From assembly GCF_900115185.1 (NCBI RefSeq), contig NZ_FOVN01000002.1, positions 280,335 to 344,334 of the forward strand: a stretch of DNA of 64,000 bases. The letters run 5' to 3'. Position numbers and translations under genes: made by a program. How positions within the stretch are numbered: the stretch's first letter is position 1; every line of letters begins with the position of its first letter. The stretch is from Algorimicrobium echini (GTDB lineage: Bacteria > Bacteroidota > Bacteroidia > Flavobacteriales > Flavobacteriaceae). The notes beneath the pieces were generated by a model. It was not told the DNA's origin. It ran no database searches and saw nothing but the letters and a program-made list of their open reading frames with translations. Positions 36,792 through 45,438 of the stretch are shown one piece after another.

Positions 36792-37280
36792 TTATTGAAA
36801 ATAGGTGTTATAAGCATTGATGTTTTCTTTGATGCTAACCGTAATTTTTTCAGCATCATCAACATCCTCTGTTTTTAAAAGCGCATCAATTTTTTCAATT
36901 AATGGGTGAAGCCAAATGTGTAAATTATCATGTGAAGGGCCTTTCATTGTACAATTTTTTACAACAAAATTTTTATCGTCATTCAGTTGTTCTGCTAGTT
37001 TATGATAGTCATCTAATGTGCTAGCTGTTTGTGTATTGATTGTGTTTTGAAGTTTTTGAACGCCTTCATTCGTTGTCGCATCGGCTTGCCACTTTTCGCC
37101 ATTATCAATTTGTATTTCGCTTACCCATGCATTGGCATAAACACCAGAGGCTTCGTGGATATCATGATTGTTATAGGTCTCCGCAGGTTGTTCAACAGTT
37201 TCCGTTTTTACGTCTTGATTTTTGCTGTCTTTACAGCCTACTAAAGCCAATAGGCTTAATGTGAAAATTACGTGTTTCAT
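36792..37280 (-). CDS. Small helical lipoprotein of unknown function
   Basis: A 162-residue lipoprotein (lipobox LALVGC, Cys16). The mature part is mostly helical. Two conserved-looking features are YANAWVSEIQIDNGEKWQAD and CTMKGPSHDNLHIWLHPLI, the latter rich in potential metal ligands (Cys, Met, two His). I recall similar proteins in other Flavobacteriia but no assigned function. It lies between the HlyD gene (11 bases) and the OsmC gene (21 bases), so it is likely a periplasmic accessory of the export system. Metal or haem binding is a guess from residue content. Confidence 0.7.
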   Translation of the reverse strand: MKHVIFTLSLLALVGCKDSKNQDVKTETVEQPAETYNNHDIHEASGVYANAWVSEIQIDNGEKWQADATTNEGVQKLQNTINTQTASTLDDYHKLAEQLNDDKNFVVKNCTMKGPSHDNLHIWLHPLIEKIDALLKTEDVDDAEKITVSIKENINAYNTYFQ

Positions 37281-37291
37281 TGTTTTAGTTT

Positions 37292-38197
37292 TTAATTATT
37301 ATTGGAATTATTTAACCACATTTCGGCTGGCATACCTATTTTTAAGCTCCCATCATTCTTAACGGTTATTTTTACGGCATAAACAAGCGCCACACGCTCT
37401 TCTTTCGTTTGAATGATTTTGGGTGTAAATTCGGCTTCAGATGCAATCCATATGACGGTTCCTTTGTAATCCTTCATGGTATCATTTGAATCAATTTTAA
37501 CGGTTACGGATTCCCCAATTTTTATATTGGCTAATTGGGTTTCACTAATAAAAACACGCAATTCCATATTTTCTAAATCGGCAATTTTGTAAAGTGGTTT
37601 TCCAAACGCTGTTATTTCACTAGGTTCTGAATATTTGGTTAATACCATGCCGTTTATAGGATTTATAATCTTGCATTTATCAATTTGATCATCAATTTGT
37701 TTGAGTTGAATATCCAAATTTTTCAATTCGTTTACTACAGGTGCATTTTGGATTTCTACACTGCGTATTTGCTGCTTAATAACATCTATTTCACCTTGAA
37801 CATCGTCCAATTGTTTTTGTGTACCAGCTTTATCTTGAATTAAATTTTCTGTTCTGGTTTTATTGATATTAGCTGTTTTTAATTTTGCCTTTAAAACGGC
37901 TATTTGAGATAAAACACCTTGAGATTTACTACTAATAACATCTTTAGAAACTAGTAATTGCTCGCGCTTTAACGCTAAAGGTATTGTGTCTATATAACCA
38001 ACAAAAGCATCTTTTTTAAGCGCATCGCCTTCTTGTATATTAAATGCCATTATCTTTCCATTATTTTCAGCAGATACGGTGATTTCTGTAGCTTCAAAAT
38101 TTCCATATCCATCGGCTTTACCATCAGAATTGCGACAAGAATTCAACGTTAATAGTCCGAAACCAATTCCTAAATAATATATATATTGTCGTTTCAT
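37292..38197 (-). CDS. HlyD family periplasmic adaptor (YbhG-like), lipoprotein
   Basis: A 301-residue membrane fusion protein with a lipoprotein signal (LTLNSC). It has a lipoyl domain (GKIMAFNIQEGDALKKDAFVGYID), a coiled-coil hairpin (about 85-170) and a beta-barrel (NIKIGESVTVKIDSND). Its size and the KCKIINPINGMVLTKYSEPSE segment match the YbhG/YhiI group that works with ABC-2 exporters. The adjacent TolC gene ends 2 bases upstream. Confidence 0.88.
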   Translation of the reverse strand: MKRQYIYYLGIGFGLLTLNSCRNSDGKADGYGNFEATEITVSAENNGKIMAFNIQEGDALKKDAFVGYIDTIPLALKREQLLVSKDVISSKSQGVLSQIAVLKAKLKTANINKTRTENLIQDKAGTQKQLDDVQGEIDVIKQQIRSVEIQNAPVVNELKNLDIQLKQIDDQIDKCKIINPINGMVLTKYSEPSEITAFGKPLYKIADLENMELRVFISETQLANIKIGESVTVKIDSNDTMKDYKGTVIWIASEAEFTPKIIQTKEERVALVYAVKITVKNDGSLKIGMPAEMWLNNSNNN

Positions 38198-38199
38198 TT

Positions 38200-39453
38200 T
38201 TACTGTCCTTGAGTTATGTTATAATTTGCTTTTGCTAATTGCAATTGAATGTTATGGTTTGCGAAACTGTTTTCAGCTTCATATAGATTTGTTAACTCCG
38301 CAATATAAGTGGAGGCTGTTATAACACCATTTTGTAACTGCGATTCGGCGGCTAATAATACCTCTTTTCGAAGGTTGATGATTTCTGTATCTATTAATAT
38401 CGTTTCAGAAATTTTAGCTATTTCTAATTTATACTTATTAAGTTCTACGTTGGTGTTTAATGCAAAAATTTCTGCTTCATTATCTACAACTTCTTGGTTA
38501 ATCATTAAAGATTCACGTTTCTTTTTATTGGCATTCCAATCAAAAACGGTCCAGTTTAATTTGACACCAACCGTATAAAACGGTTGAAATGAATTGTCTA
38601 ACATATTCAAACCAGGATTTCCAATTCCACCAGATGCAAACCCAAATAATTTAGGCATATTATTTTTTTGAATTAACTGCTGCCGACTCTCAATTTCTTC
38701 TTTTTGTAACGCGAATAAGTCTAATTCTGGTCGGTGGAGTGTAGGAGAGGGTTTGGTTTCAATAACTGGCTTTTGAAATGTAGTAGTTTCATTTAATGAA
38801 ACACCAATTAATGCTGATAAGGTCTCAATTAGTATGTGTCTATTATTTGTAATTTCGGTTTCTTGTTGCTTGATTTTTAATACTTCAGCCAGCAATACAT
38901 TATCTGAAGCTGGTAATATAGTTCCATATTTTATTCCAGACTTTACTTCATTTAATTGACTATTCAATTGGTTTTTCTTTGCAGCCAATAAATCCAAAGA
39001 TTCATCATGTAACAATATGGAGAAATACAGTTGATTAACGCGCTGTTTTAATTGATACAGTGTAACTTCCAATTGTTTTTGTTGGGTTTTTAATTGCGCT
39101 AATTTTACTTGAGATGACGCATGAATAGCACCACCATTATAAATGAGTTGATTTACGGAAAGTGTGGCACGATATTGATCATTATTTGGAGGCTCGACAC
39201 CTGTGTCTGGAAGGGGAATTTGTGTCACATCGGATAAGTAGGCTGCTTGCACATTAAAATCTAATTGAGGTAATTTTTGAGTGTGTATAGCATCTAACTC
39301 CAAAGAATTTTGAGTTTCTAACATGTCTCGTTGCTTAACTAAAGGATAATTATCAGATACCAGTTGGTAGCATTTTTCCAAGCTAATAGGTACTTGTGCC
39401 CAACTTTGAATACTAATTAAAAGAAAAGCCAATAAATTAAAAGGTGTTTTCAT
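38200..39453 (-). CDS. TolC family outer membrane protein
   Basis: A 417-residue outer membrane efflux channel with a signal peptide (MKTPFNLLAFLLISIQSWAQ). Two coiled-coil repeats are apparent (YPLVKQRDMLETQNSLELDA, and near the end a LLAAESQLQNGVITASTYIAEL block). It is the second gene of the operon after the TetR regulator (4-base gap) and supplies the outer-membrane exit duct that the E. coli ybh operon lacks. Confidence 0.88.
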   Translation of the reverse strand: MKTPFNLLAFLLISIQSWAQVPISLEKCYQLVSDNYPLVKQRDMLETQNSLELDAIHTQKLPQLDFNVQAAYLSDVTQIPLPDTGVEPPNNDQYRATLSVNQLIYNGGAIHASSQVKLAQLKTQQKQLEVTLYQLKQRVNQLYFSILLHDESLDLLAAKKNQLNSQLNEVKSGIKYGTILPASDNVLLAEVLKIKQQETEITNNRHILIETLSALIGVSLNETTTFQKPVIETKPSPTLHRPELDLFALQKEEIESRQQLIQKNNMPKLFGFASGGIGNPGLNMLDNSFQPFYTVGVKLNWTVFDWNANKKKRESLMINQEVVDNEAEIFALNTNVELNKYKLEIAKISETILIDTEIINLRKEVLLAAESQLQNGVITASTYIAELTNLYEAENSFANHNIQLQLAKANYNITQGQ

Positions 39454-39457
39454 ATGA

Positions 39458-40069
39458 CTATTTTTTAATGGCGTTGATAATGAAATCAGAAACTTCAGTT
39501 TTTCGTTGTTCCATCAGTTTTTTAAAACCTTGATCATTTTCATCTATGAATGCTTTTATAAGTGGTTTTGCAACAAATGGAAAAATATTAAGCGCTAAAA
39601 TATTGATGAATAATTGCTCACCTTTTATAGGTCTTAAATACCCCTGTTTTATTTCAAGAATTACTTGCTTTTTAAATTTTTCAATATTTAAAAGAGCTGA
39701 ATTTTCTTGAATTTTTTTTATAAAATCTGGATTTCTGTTTAATTCCTGAATGATAAAATTGGGCAAATAGGGATGTTTTATAATAAACGAAATATAGTTA
39801 GATGTAAAATTCTTCACTTTCTCTTCGATAGAAGATTCATCATTTAACACCATATTTAATTGTGGTGCAAGCGTTGAAAATGCCTGATTAAAAACGGCCT
39901 CAAACAACAATTGCTTGCTGCGAAAATAGTAGTGAAGCATTGCCTTGTTAATCCCAGCCAAATTGGCTATTTCTTGCATACGAGCACCATCCATGCCTTT
40001 AAACTGAAATATTGTTTTAGCTGCCTCTAAAATTTGCTTTTCTGTATTTTCATCGCGTTTTTTTGCCAT
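39458..40069 (-). CDS. TetR/AcrR regulator, CecR-like
   Basis: A 203-residue regulator with a clear N-terminal DNA-binding domain (EKQILEAAKTIFQFKGMDGARMQEIANLAGINKAMLHYYFRSKQLL). The gene heads the efflux operon, as cecR (ybiH) heads ybhGFSR in E. coli. The promoter immediately upstream has its -7 element next to a perfect palindrome (40085-40100), consistent with autorepression relieved by a ligand. Confidence 0.9.
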   Translation of the reverse strand: MAKKRDENTEKQILEAAKTIFQFKGMDGARMQEIANLAGINKAMLHYYFRSKQLLFEAVFNQAFSTLAPQLNMVLNDESSIEEKVKNFTSNYISFIIKHPYLPNFIIQELNRNPDFIKKIQENSALLNIEKFKKQVILEIKQGYLRPIKGEQLFINILALNIFPFVAKPLIKAFIDENDQGFKKLMEQRKTEVSDFIINAIKK

Positions 40070-40084
40070 AATTAACTATTTAGT

Positions 40085-40108
40085 TTAACCATTTGGTTAA
40101 CAAAAATA
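40085..40108 (-). promoter_or_regulatory. Promoter and TetR operator of the efflux operon
   Basis: Minus-strand TATTTTTG (40101-40108) is the -7 element. Directly downstream, at the expected transcription start, lies the inverted repeat TTAACC-ATTT-GGTTAA (40085-40100). A repressor bound there would block initiation. The next repeat-like half site, TTAACT at 40072-40077, may extend the operator. Confidence 0.65.
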
Positions 40109-40113
40109 CAAAA

Positions 40114-40140
40114 AACAATCCATTGGAAAAATGAATTGTT
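40114..40140 (-). terminator. Terminator of the 55-codon membrane protein gene
   Basis: Arms AACAATCCATT and AATGAATTGTT (40114-40124 and 40130-40140, one C-A mismatch) with a 5-base loop. On the minus strand a T-run follows. It lies 6 bases after the small gene's stop. Confidence 0.65.
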
Positions 40141-40146
40141 TAAAAA

Positions 40147-40314
40147 TTATAAATTGGTAGTGGTATCGTCTATTTCTTGTGAGTCATCTTTAGATTTGCC
40201 ACTCATCATGAAATTAATTAAAATTCCGACCAAGGTGATACATACTAGGCCAAATATGGCAATCATTATCACACCGTTATTCCAGTTATATAGCGTAAGC
40301 ATTTGAGAAATCAT
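40147..40314 (-). CDS. Small single-helix membrane protein, 55 aa
   Basis: A 55-codon ORF (ATG 40314, TAA 40147). Residues 14-36 form one transmembrane helix (GVIMIAIFGLVCITLVGILINF), preceded by MISQMLTLYNWNN and followed by a charged tail (SGKSKDDSQEIDD). Similar tiny proteins with a Y-x-W-N-N-G-V start occur in other Flavobacteriia, from recall. It has its own promoter-like sequence, an FNR-like site upstream and a terminator. Size and topology resemble CcoQ/FixQ-type respiratory accessory peptides, but no oxidase gene is nearby, so that comparison is loose. Confidence 0.7.
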   Translation of the reverse strand: MISQMLTLYNWNNGVIMIAIFGLVCITLVGILINFMMSGKSKDDSQEIDDTTTNL

Positions 40315-40373
40315 AATTGTAAGTTTTGGTTATCTATAATTGTAAAATTAAGAGTTAGAACAGATTCTAAATA

Positions 40374-40385
40374 TGATATTTATCA
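40374..40385 (-). promoter_or_regulatory. FNR/CRP-like palindrome
   Basis: TGAT-ATTT-ATCA, a perfect 4-4-4 palindrome matching the core of FNR/CRP sites (TTGATnnnnATCAA). A near-consensus -7 element (TAATTTTA, minus strand 40350-40343) downstream would put the palindrome centre at about -41.5 to -42.5, the class II activator position. It lies between topB and the small membrane protein gene. Confidence 0.45.
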
Positions 40386-40404
40386 CAATTTAAAAAATAA
40401 AACC

Positions 40405-42699
40405 TTATTTCATATGATTTTGAATAATTTCATAAACCATTTCTTTAGTGAGTTTTTTACCTGCTGCCTTATCTCTTAAAACAGTAAAGGGTAATAAAAA
40501 ATCGCAACCTTTATTATACTTGGTGCAACCATAAGCCGTTTGCCCTTTAGCTATAGTTCCTTGTTGACATTTAGGACAGATGATTGTTTCCGGAACTGGC
40601 TTTTGTTTTTTCTTTTTAGGTTCTAAAACTAATTTGAAGTTTTCATCAAAACGTAACAAGCCTTCAACAGTACCTGAATCTGTCTTGAAGCCTTTCAAAT
40701 TAACTGTTGATCCCTTTTTAAGTAATCGAATATATTGTTTTTCTGAAATCTTCTTATCATGCATTTTAAAAGGTAATACAAACTTACAACCCGATTTATA
40801 TTGTGAACAACCATAGGCTGATTTTCCTTTTATTAAAGTTCCTTGTTGACATTTTGGGCAGGTTTCTACTGTGATACCGTTTGTTTGTTTTGCCTTTGCA
40901 GAAGTTACTTTTTGTTGAGTTGCAACAGCATGAGAAATATTTGCTCGTCTAGTTTCACTACGAACTTCATAAACAAGCTCATCAACCATATGCTTCATAT
41001 TATTGATAAATGTGAGTGCTTTATAGGAGCCTTTCTCAATATCTTTTAACTGCTTTTCCCATGTTCCAGTTAATTCAGCCGATTTTAAAATATCATTCTG
41101 AATGGTATCAATTAGTTGTATTCCTGTAATTGTTGGTAGTACTTGCTTTTTATTACGTTTAATATATTTCCGTTTAAAAAGCGTTTCAATAATATTAGCA
41201 CGTGTAGATGGTCTACCAATTCCGTTTTCTTTCATTAAATCTCGCAGTTCATCATCATCTACTTGTTTGCCTGCGGTTTCCATAGCACGTAGGAGGGAAG
41301 CTTCTGTAAATTGATTTGGTGGTTTGGTTTGTTTTTCTAAAAAAGAAGGTTCATGCGGTCCTTTTTCGCCTTCAACAAAAGACGGTAATGTATCTGCTGT
41401 TTTAATTTCCTTTTCAGGATTTTCAAATACAATTCGCCAACCTTTCTTCAAAATTTCCTTACCGGTTGTTTTAAAATTGACATCAGCCGCTTGACCAATT
41501 ACGGTTGTATTGGACACATCACAATCCTCATAAAAAACAGCAATAAACCGCTTTACAATGCTATTGTAGACTTGTTGTTGATTGTATTGCAACCTAATTT
41601 CTACACCTGTTGGAATAATTGCATGGTGATCAGTTACTTTTTTGTCATTAAATACTTTTGATGATTTTTTAATTTTCTTTCCTAAAAGTGGTTCGGTTAA
41701 CGTGGCATAATTAGTTAAGTTCTTTAAAATACCAGCCACTTTTGGATATACGTCATTCGGAAGAAATGTAGTGTCTACTCGTGGGTATGTAACCACTTTC
41801 TGTTCGTATAAACTTTGTACGAGTTTTAAGGTTTCATCGGCTGTAAAGCCAAAACGCTTATTACAATGTACTTGTAATCCTGTTAAATCGAATAACTTGG
41901 GTGCATATTCTTTACCTTTCTTTTTGGTAGTTGAAATAATCTCGAAATCGGATTCTTTGACTTTATTGGCTAAAACCTCACCATCTTCCATCTTTAAAAA
42001 ACGCCCTTCTTCATAGCTAAAAAGCGTGTCCCGATATAAGGTTTGTAACTCCCAATAAGGCTGCGGTTTAAAATTTTCTATTTCTTTATATCGATTAACA
42101 ACCATAGCTAAAGTGGGTGTTTGCACACGGCCAACTGATAATACTTGTTTATATCCACCATGCTTTAAGGTATATAAACGGGTAGCGTTCATACCTAAAA
42201 GCCAATCACCAATAGCTCTAGAAAAGCCTGCATAATATAAATTATCATAATCTTCAGAAGGTTTTAAATTTTCAAATCCTTCTTTAATAGCTTCGGTAGT
42301 TAAAGATGATATCCACAAACGTTTAATAGGACCTTTGTAATTGGCCTGATCCATAACCCAACGCTGTATAAGTTCACCCTCTTGACCAGCATCACCACAA
42401 TTTATTACTAAATCTGCTTTATCAAATAAACGTTTTACAATTTTAAATTGCTTTTGAATTCCCGAATTGGAAACCACTTTAGTTTTAAACTTGTCAGGGA
42501 GCATGGGCAAATTATTTAAATCCCAACTTTTCCAATGTGGCTTATAGTCGTTCGGCTCCATAAGTGTACAAAGGTGTCCGAATGTAAAAGTTACTTGATA
42601 ACCATTTCCTTCAAAATAACCATCATGCTTGGTGTTAGCTCCTAAAACAGAAGCTATTTCACGGGCTACACTAGGTTTTTCTGCAATACAAACTTTCAC
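40405..42699 (-). CDS. topB: DNA topoisomerase III
   Basis: A 764-residue type IA topoisomerase that relaxes and decatenates DNA by single-strand passage. It has the TOPRIM domain start (CIAEKPSVAREIASVLG), the catalytic Tyr in VVTYPRVDTTFLP, LLGMNATRLYT, QTPTLAMVVNRY and GIGRPSTRANIIETLF. The tail has two zinc-ribbon-like repeats, each CPKCQQGT ... GC ... GC, for single-strand binding. The TOPRIM acidic motif reads GDAGQEGEL, where many enzymes have DPDREGE, so the second Asp is Gly. I recall this form in other Bacteroidota TopB proteins. Monocistronic. Confidence 0.92.
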   Translation of the reverse strand: MKVCIAEKPSVAREIASVLGANTKHDGYFEGNGYQVTFTFGHLCTLMEPNDYKPHWKSWDLNNLPMLPDKFKTKVVSNSGIQKQFKIVKRLFDKADLVINCGDAGQEGELIQRWVMDQANYKGPIKRLWISSLTTEAIKEGFENLKPSEDYDNLYYAGFSRAIGDWLLGMNATRLYTLKHGGYKQVLSVGRVQTPTLAMVVNRYKEIENFKPQPYWELQTLYRDTLFSYEEGRFLKMEDGEVLANKVKESDFEIISTTKKKGKEYAPKLFDLTGLQVHCNKRFGFTADETLKLVQSLYEQKVVTYPRVDTTFLPNDVYPKVAGILKNLTNYATLTEPLLGKKIKKSSKVFNDKKVTDHHAIIPTGVEIRLQYNQQQVYNSIVKRFIAVFYEDCDVSNTTVIGQAADVNFKTTGKEILKKGWRIVFENPEKEIKTADTLPSFVEGEKGPHEPSFLEKQTKPPNQFTEASLLRAMETAGKQVDDDELRDLMKENGIGRPSTRANIIETLFKRKYIKRNKKQVLPTITGIQLIDTIQNDILKSAELTGTWEKQLKDIEKGSYKALTFINNMKHMVDELVYEVRSETRRANISHAVATQQKVTSAKAKQTNGITVETCPKCQQGTLIKGKSAYGCSQYKSGCKFVLPFKMHDKKISEKQYIRLLKKGSTVNLKGFKTDSGTVEGLLRFDENFKLVLEPKKKKQKPVPETIICPKCQQGTIAKGQTAYGCTKYNKGCDFLLPFTVLRDKAAGKKLTKEMVYEIIQNHMK

Positions 42700-42807
42700 G
42701 ACTATTTTTGTTTTTTTTAACGCTGCAAAGTACTGAAATTTATAAAAACTAGATAGGTAATACCATTAATAGAATATTTTTTTTCAATAAAAAAATAATA
42801 AATTTTA

Positions 42808-42844
42808 TTGTACGTTAGATGTATTAATCGTAATATTGCAATAT
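42808..42844 (+). promoter_or_regulatory. arsR promoter and operator
   Basis: TTG at 42808-42810 and TAATATTG at 42831-42838 (one mismatch to TAnnTTTG) form a promoter with 20-base spacing. The perfect palindrome ATATTGCAATAT (42833-42844) overlaps the -7 element and probable start site, the expected place for ArsR repression. The arsR ATG is at 42860. Confidence 0.55.
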
Positions 42845-42859
42845 ATTAATATAAGTATT

Positions 42860-43192
42860 ATGGGAATTACTAAAAGTGACAAGTTTACACCAGAGCAAAA
42901 TAGACTCGCTACAATAGCTAAAGTGCTTGGACATCCAGCTCGTGTTGCTATTTTACAGCATCTATTTAAAATTGAAAGTTGTATTTGTGGTGATTTGGTA
43001 GACGAAATTGGTTTAGCTCAACCTACCATTTCACAACACATAAAGGAGTTAAAGAACTTGGGTATTATAAAAGGAAATATTACAGGAACTAGTATTTGTT
43101 ACTGCATAAATCAAGAGGAGTGGTTGAGCATATCTGAAACCCTATCTCAATTTTTAAGTCAGAAATCAAACCCAGCAAAAGAATGCTGCTAA
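42860..43192 (+). CDS. arsR: ArsR family arsenic-responsive repressor
   Basis: A 110-residue winged-helix repressor (RLATIAKVLGHPARVAILQHL, then GLAQPTISQHIKELKNLGII). Metalloid ligands are suggested by C41-x-C43 (ESCICGDLV) in the alpha3 region and by a C-terminal Cys pair (KECC). It heads the arsenic operon and should release the operator when it binds As(III). The ATG at 42860 is used; the frame upstream to 42836 overlaps the operator and promoter. Confidence 0.9.
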   Translation: MGITKSDKFTPEQNRLATIAKVLGHPARVAILQHLFKIESCICGDLVDEIGLAQPTISQHIKELKNLGIIKGNITGTSICYCINQEEWLSISETLSQFLSQKSNPAKECC

Positions 43193-43216
43193 ATATAATC
43201 ACATAAATTAAATGTT

Positions 43217-43684
43217 ATGACACTATCAGAAATTAAAAACCATCTAAAACATTTAGAAACCATAGCGTTTCAATTACCTAATGGCGAATTGGTACCGAAA
43301 CACTTTCATGTAACTGAAGTAGGAAAAATAAGTAAACACTTTATTGATTGTGGTGGAACGGTTAGAACAGAAAACGTAATTAATTTTCAATTATGGGAAG
43401 CAAATGATTATGACCATCGCTTACATCCTGAAAAATTAGTTAACATCATTGAATTATCAGAAAACGTTTTAAAACTTGATGATTTGGAGATAGAAGTGGA
43501 GTACCAAGGTAGTACTATAGGAAAATACAATTTAGGTTTTAACGGTAAAAACTTCCTGTTATTAAATAAGCAAACAGATTGTTTGGCCAAAGATGCTTGT
43601 GGCATTACTACTGAAAAACCAAAATTGAAATTATCTGAATTAGAAACAACTAATACTTGTGCACCAGGATCTGGGTGCTGTTAA
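43217..43684 (+). CDS. DUF6428 family protein of the arsenic operon
   Basis: A 155-residue soluble protein of the DUF6428 family, which is found repeatedly in Bacteroidota arsenic operons. Visible blocks are LVPKHFHVTEVG, HFIDCGGTVR and NFQLWEANDYDHRL. The C-terminus is Cys-rich (TDCLAKDACGI, then TCAPGSGCC at the very end), suggesting metalloid binding or relay. It lies 24 bases after arsR. The biochemical role is unknown; the genomic link to arsenic is strong. Confidence 0.85.
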   Translation: MTLSEIKNHLKHLETIAFQLPNGELVPKHFHVTEVGKISKHFIDCGGTVRTENVINFQLWEANDYDHRLHPEKLVNIIELSENVLKLDDLEIEVEYQGSTIGKYNLGFNGKNFLLLNKQTDCLAKDACGITTEKPKLKLSELETTNTCAPGSGCC

Positions 43685-43703
43685 AAACGAAATACTATTA
43701 GAA

Positions 43704-44324
43704 ATGAATCCAGCTTTATTAAAAACTATTAGTGACCTAAAGTCAATTAATATTCCTGAAGATCGAAAAAAAACACTTCAACCTTTAATTGATTTTATAC
43801 AGCATAAGCACTGGAATAATCAGCCTATTAGATTAAATTTTATTTGTACACATAATTCTAGACGTAGTCATTTGTCTCAAATTTGGTCGCAAGCTTTAGC
43901 CTATCATTTTGGATTACAAAATATAGTTTGTTATTCAGGAGGAACCGAAGCAACTGCAGTTTATTCTAGTGTCATTAAAACCTTGAAGCAACAGGGATTT
44001 AATGACCATAAATTATCTGATGGTTCCAATGCCATTTATGCTATGAAATATGCCGTAAATGAACCTGGTATCATAGCTTTTTCAAAAACGTATGACCACA
44101 GTTTCAATCCAAATACTGAATTTGCCGCGATTATGACTTGTTCTCAAGCAGATGCTGGATGTCCATTTATTGCAGGTGCTGAAAAACGCATTCCCATTAC
44201 TTTTGAAGACCCAAAAGCATTTGATGATACACCATTAGAACTGGAAAAATATCAAGAGCGAAGCTTACAAATAGCTTCTGAATTGCATCATGTATTTTCA
44301 AAAATATCATCAAATGAAGACTAA
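43704..44324 (+). CDS. Arsenate reductase-like low-molecular-weight phosphatase
   Basis: A 206-residue protein of the LMW protein-tyrosine-phosphatase/arsenate reductase fold. The P-loop is C48-T-H-N-S-R-R54 (C-x5-R) in [18 protein letters not shown], with [11 protein letters not shown] and [12 protein letters not shown] as later conserved blocks. The family reduces arsenate to arsenite through thiol exchange; the second Cys is probably in the CSQADAGC segment. I prefer the ATG at 43704 because the frame from 43659 overlaps the DUF6428 gene by 26 bases. Its stop overlaps the transporter start. Confidence 0.85.
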   Translation: MNPALLKTISDLKSINIPEDRKKTLQPLIDFIQHKHWNNQPIRLNFICTHNSRRSHLSQIWSQALAYHFGLQNIVCYSGGTEATAVYSSVIKTLKQQGFNDHKLSDGSNAIYAMKYAVNEPGIIAFSKTYDHSFNPNTEFAAIMTCSQADAGCPFIAGAEKRIPITFEDPKAFDDTPLELEKYQERSLQIASELHHVFSKISSNED

Positions 44325-45345
44325 AAAATTATCATTTTTAGACAGCTATTTAACGCTTTGGATCTTTTTAGCAATGCTTTTTGGTGTTGCTATTGGGAAT
44401 CTAATACCTTCAATTCCAGACAGCATTAATTCTTTAAGCCATGGTGCAACAAATTATCCAATAGCAATTGGATTGATTTTAATGATGTATCCACCGTTAG
44501 CAAAAGTAGATTATAAGCTTTTACCCAAAGTGTTTAAAGATGTAAAGGTGCTATCCATTTCTTTAGTATTAAATTGGATTATAGGGCCTATTTTAATGTT
44601 TGTTTTGGCCTTAATCTTTTTACAAGATTATCCTGAATACATGGTAGGCCTCATTCTTATTGGACTTGCACGTTGCATTGCCATGGTCTTGGTTTGGAAT
44701 GATTTAGCAGAAGGTAGTAGTGAATATGGAGCGGGTTTGGTAGCTTTAAACAGTATTTTCCAAGTATTTGCATATAGTTTCTATGCTTGGCTTTTTATTA
44801 CTGTTTTACCACCTTATTTTGGTTTTGAAGGTGCTATTGTAGATATTTCCATAGCTACTATTGCCGAGAGTGTTCTCATTTATTTAGGTATTCCTTTTTT
44901 GCTTGGAATTTTAAGTCGCTTAATTTTGGTGCCATTGAAAGGTGAAAATTGGTATAATCAAAAATTTATTCCCGCTATTTCGCCTTTAACATTAATAGCT
45001 TTATTGTTTACTATTGTTATCATGTTTTCTTTAAAAGGTGCTCTTATATTAACCATTCCGTTTGATATTATAATTATAGGCATCCCTTTAATTATATATT
45101 TTATCATCATGTTTTTAATTGGTTTTTTTGTGAGCAAATCTATTGGCGCTCCCTATTCTAAAAATGCAGCCATTGCATTTACGGCAGCTGGTAATAATTT
45201 TGAGCTAGCCATAGCTGTAGCCATAGCCGTATTTGGAATTAATTCTGGTCAAGCTTTTACAGGTGTTGTAGGTCCACTTATAGAGGTGCCTGCATTAATT
45301 TTATTAGTCCGTGTAGCATTTTGGCTTCGAAAAAAATATTATTAA
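44314..45345 (+). CDS. ACR3 family arsenite efflux transporter
   Basis: A 343-residue inner-membrane protein with ten predicted helices, matching ACR3. It has [21 protein letters not shown] at the start, [16 protein letters not shown] with the essential Cys in helix 4, and [24 protein letters not shown] with the conserved Glu in helix 9. It exports As(III) made by the preceding reductase. Its ATG lies inside the reductase gene (11-base overlap), so translation is coupled. It is the last gene of the arsenic operon. Confidence 0.93.
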   Translation: MKTKKLSFLDSYLTLWIFLAMLFGVAIGNLIPSIPDSINSLSHGATNYPIAIGLILMMYPPLAKVDYKLLPKVFKDVKVLSISLVLNWIIGPILMFVLALIFLQDYPEYMVGLILIGLARCIAMVLVWNDLAEGSSEYGAGLVALNSIFQVFAYSFYAWLFITVLPPYFGFEGAIVDISIATIAESVLIYLGIPFLLGILSRLILVPLKGENWYNQKFIPAISPLTLIALLFTIVIMFSLKGALILTIPFDIIIIGIPLIIYFIIMFLIGFFVSKSIGAPYSKNAAIAFTAAGNNFELAIAVAIAVFGINSGQAFTGVVGPLIEVPALILLVRVAFWLRKKYY

Positions 45346-45438
45346 AGAACTAAATATACCCTAAATAAAGTAAGATTAGCAGGTGATTAATATGAAATGA
45401 ACGCCCTTTTTATAAAAGTTTATTTCTTATTTTTCACC

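Noticed and set aside
36349-36798. A 149-codon plus-strand ORF opposite the OsmC gene
   Set aside because: The OsmC motifs with both active-site cysteines on the minus strand leave no room for an independent gene.
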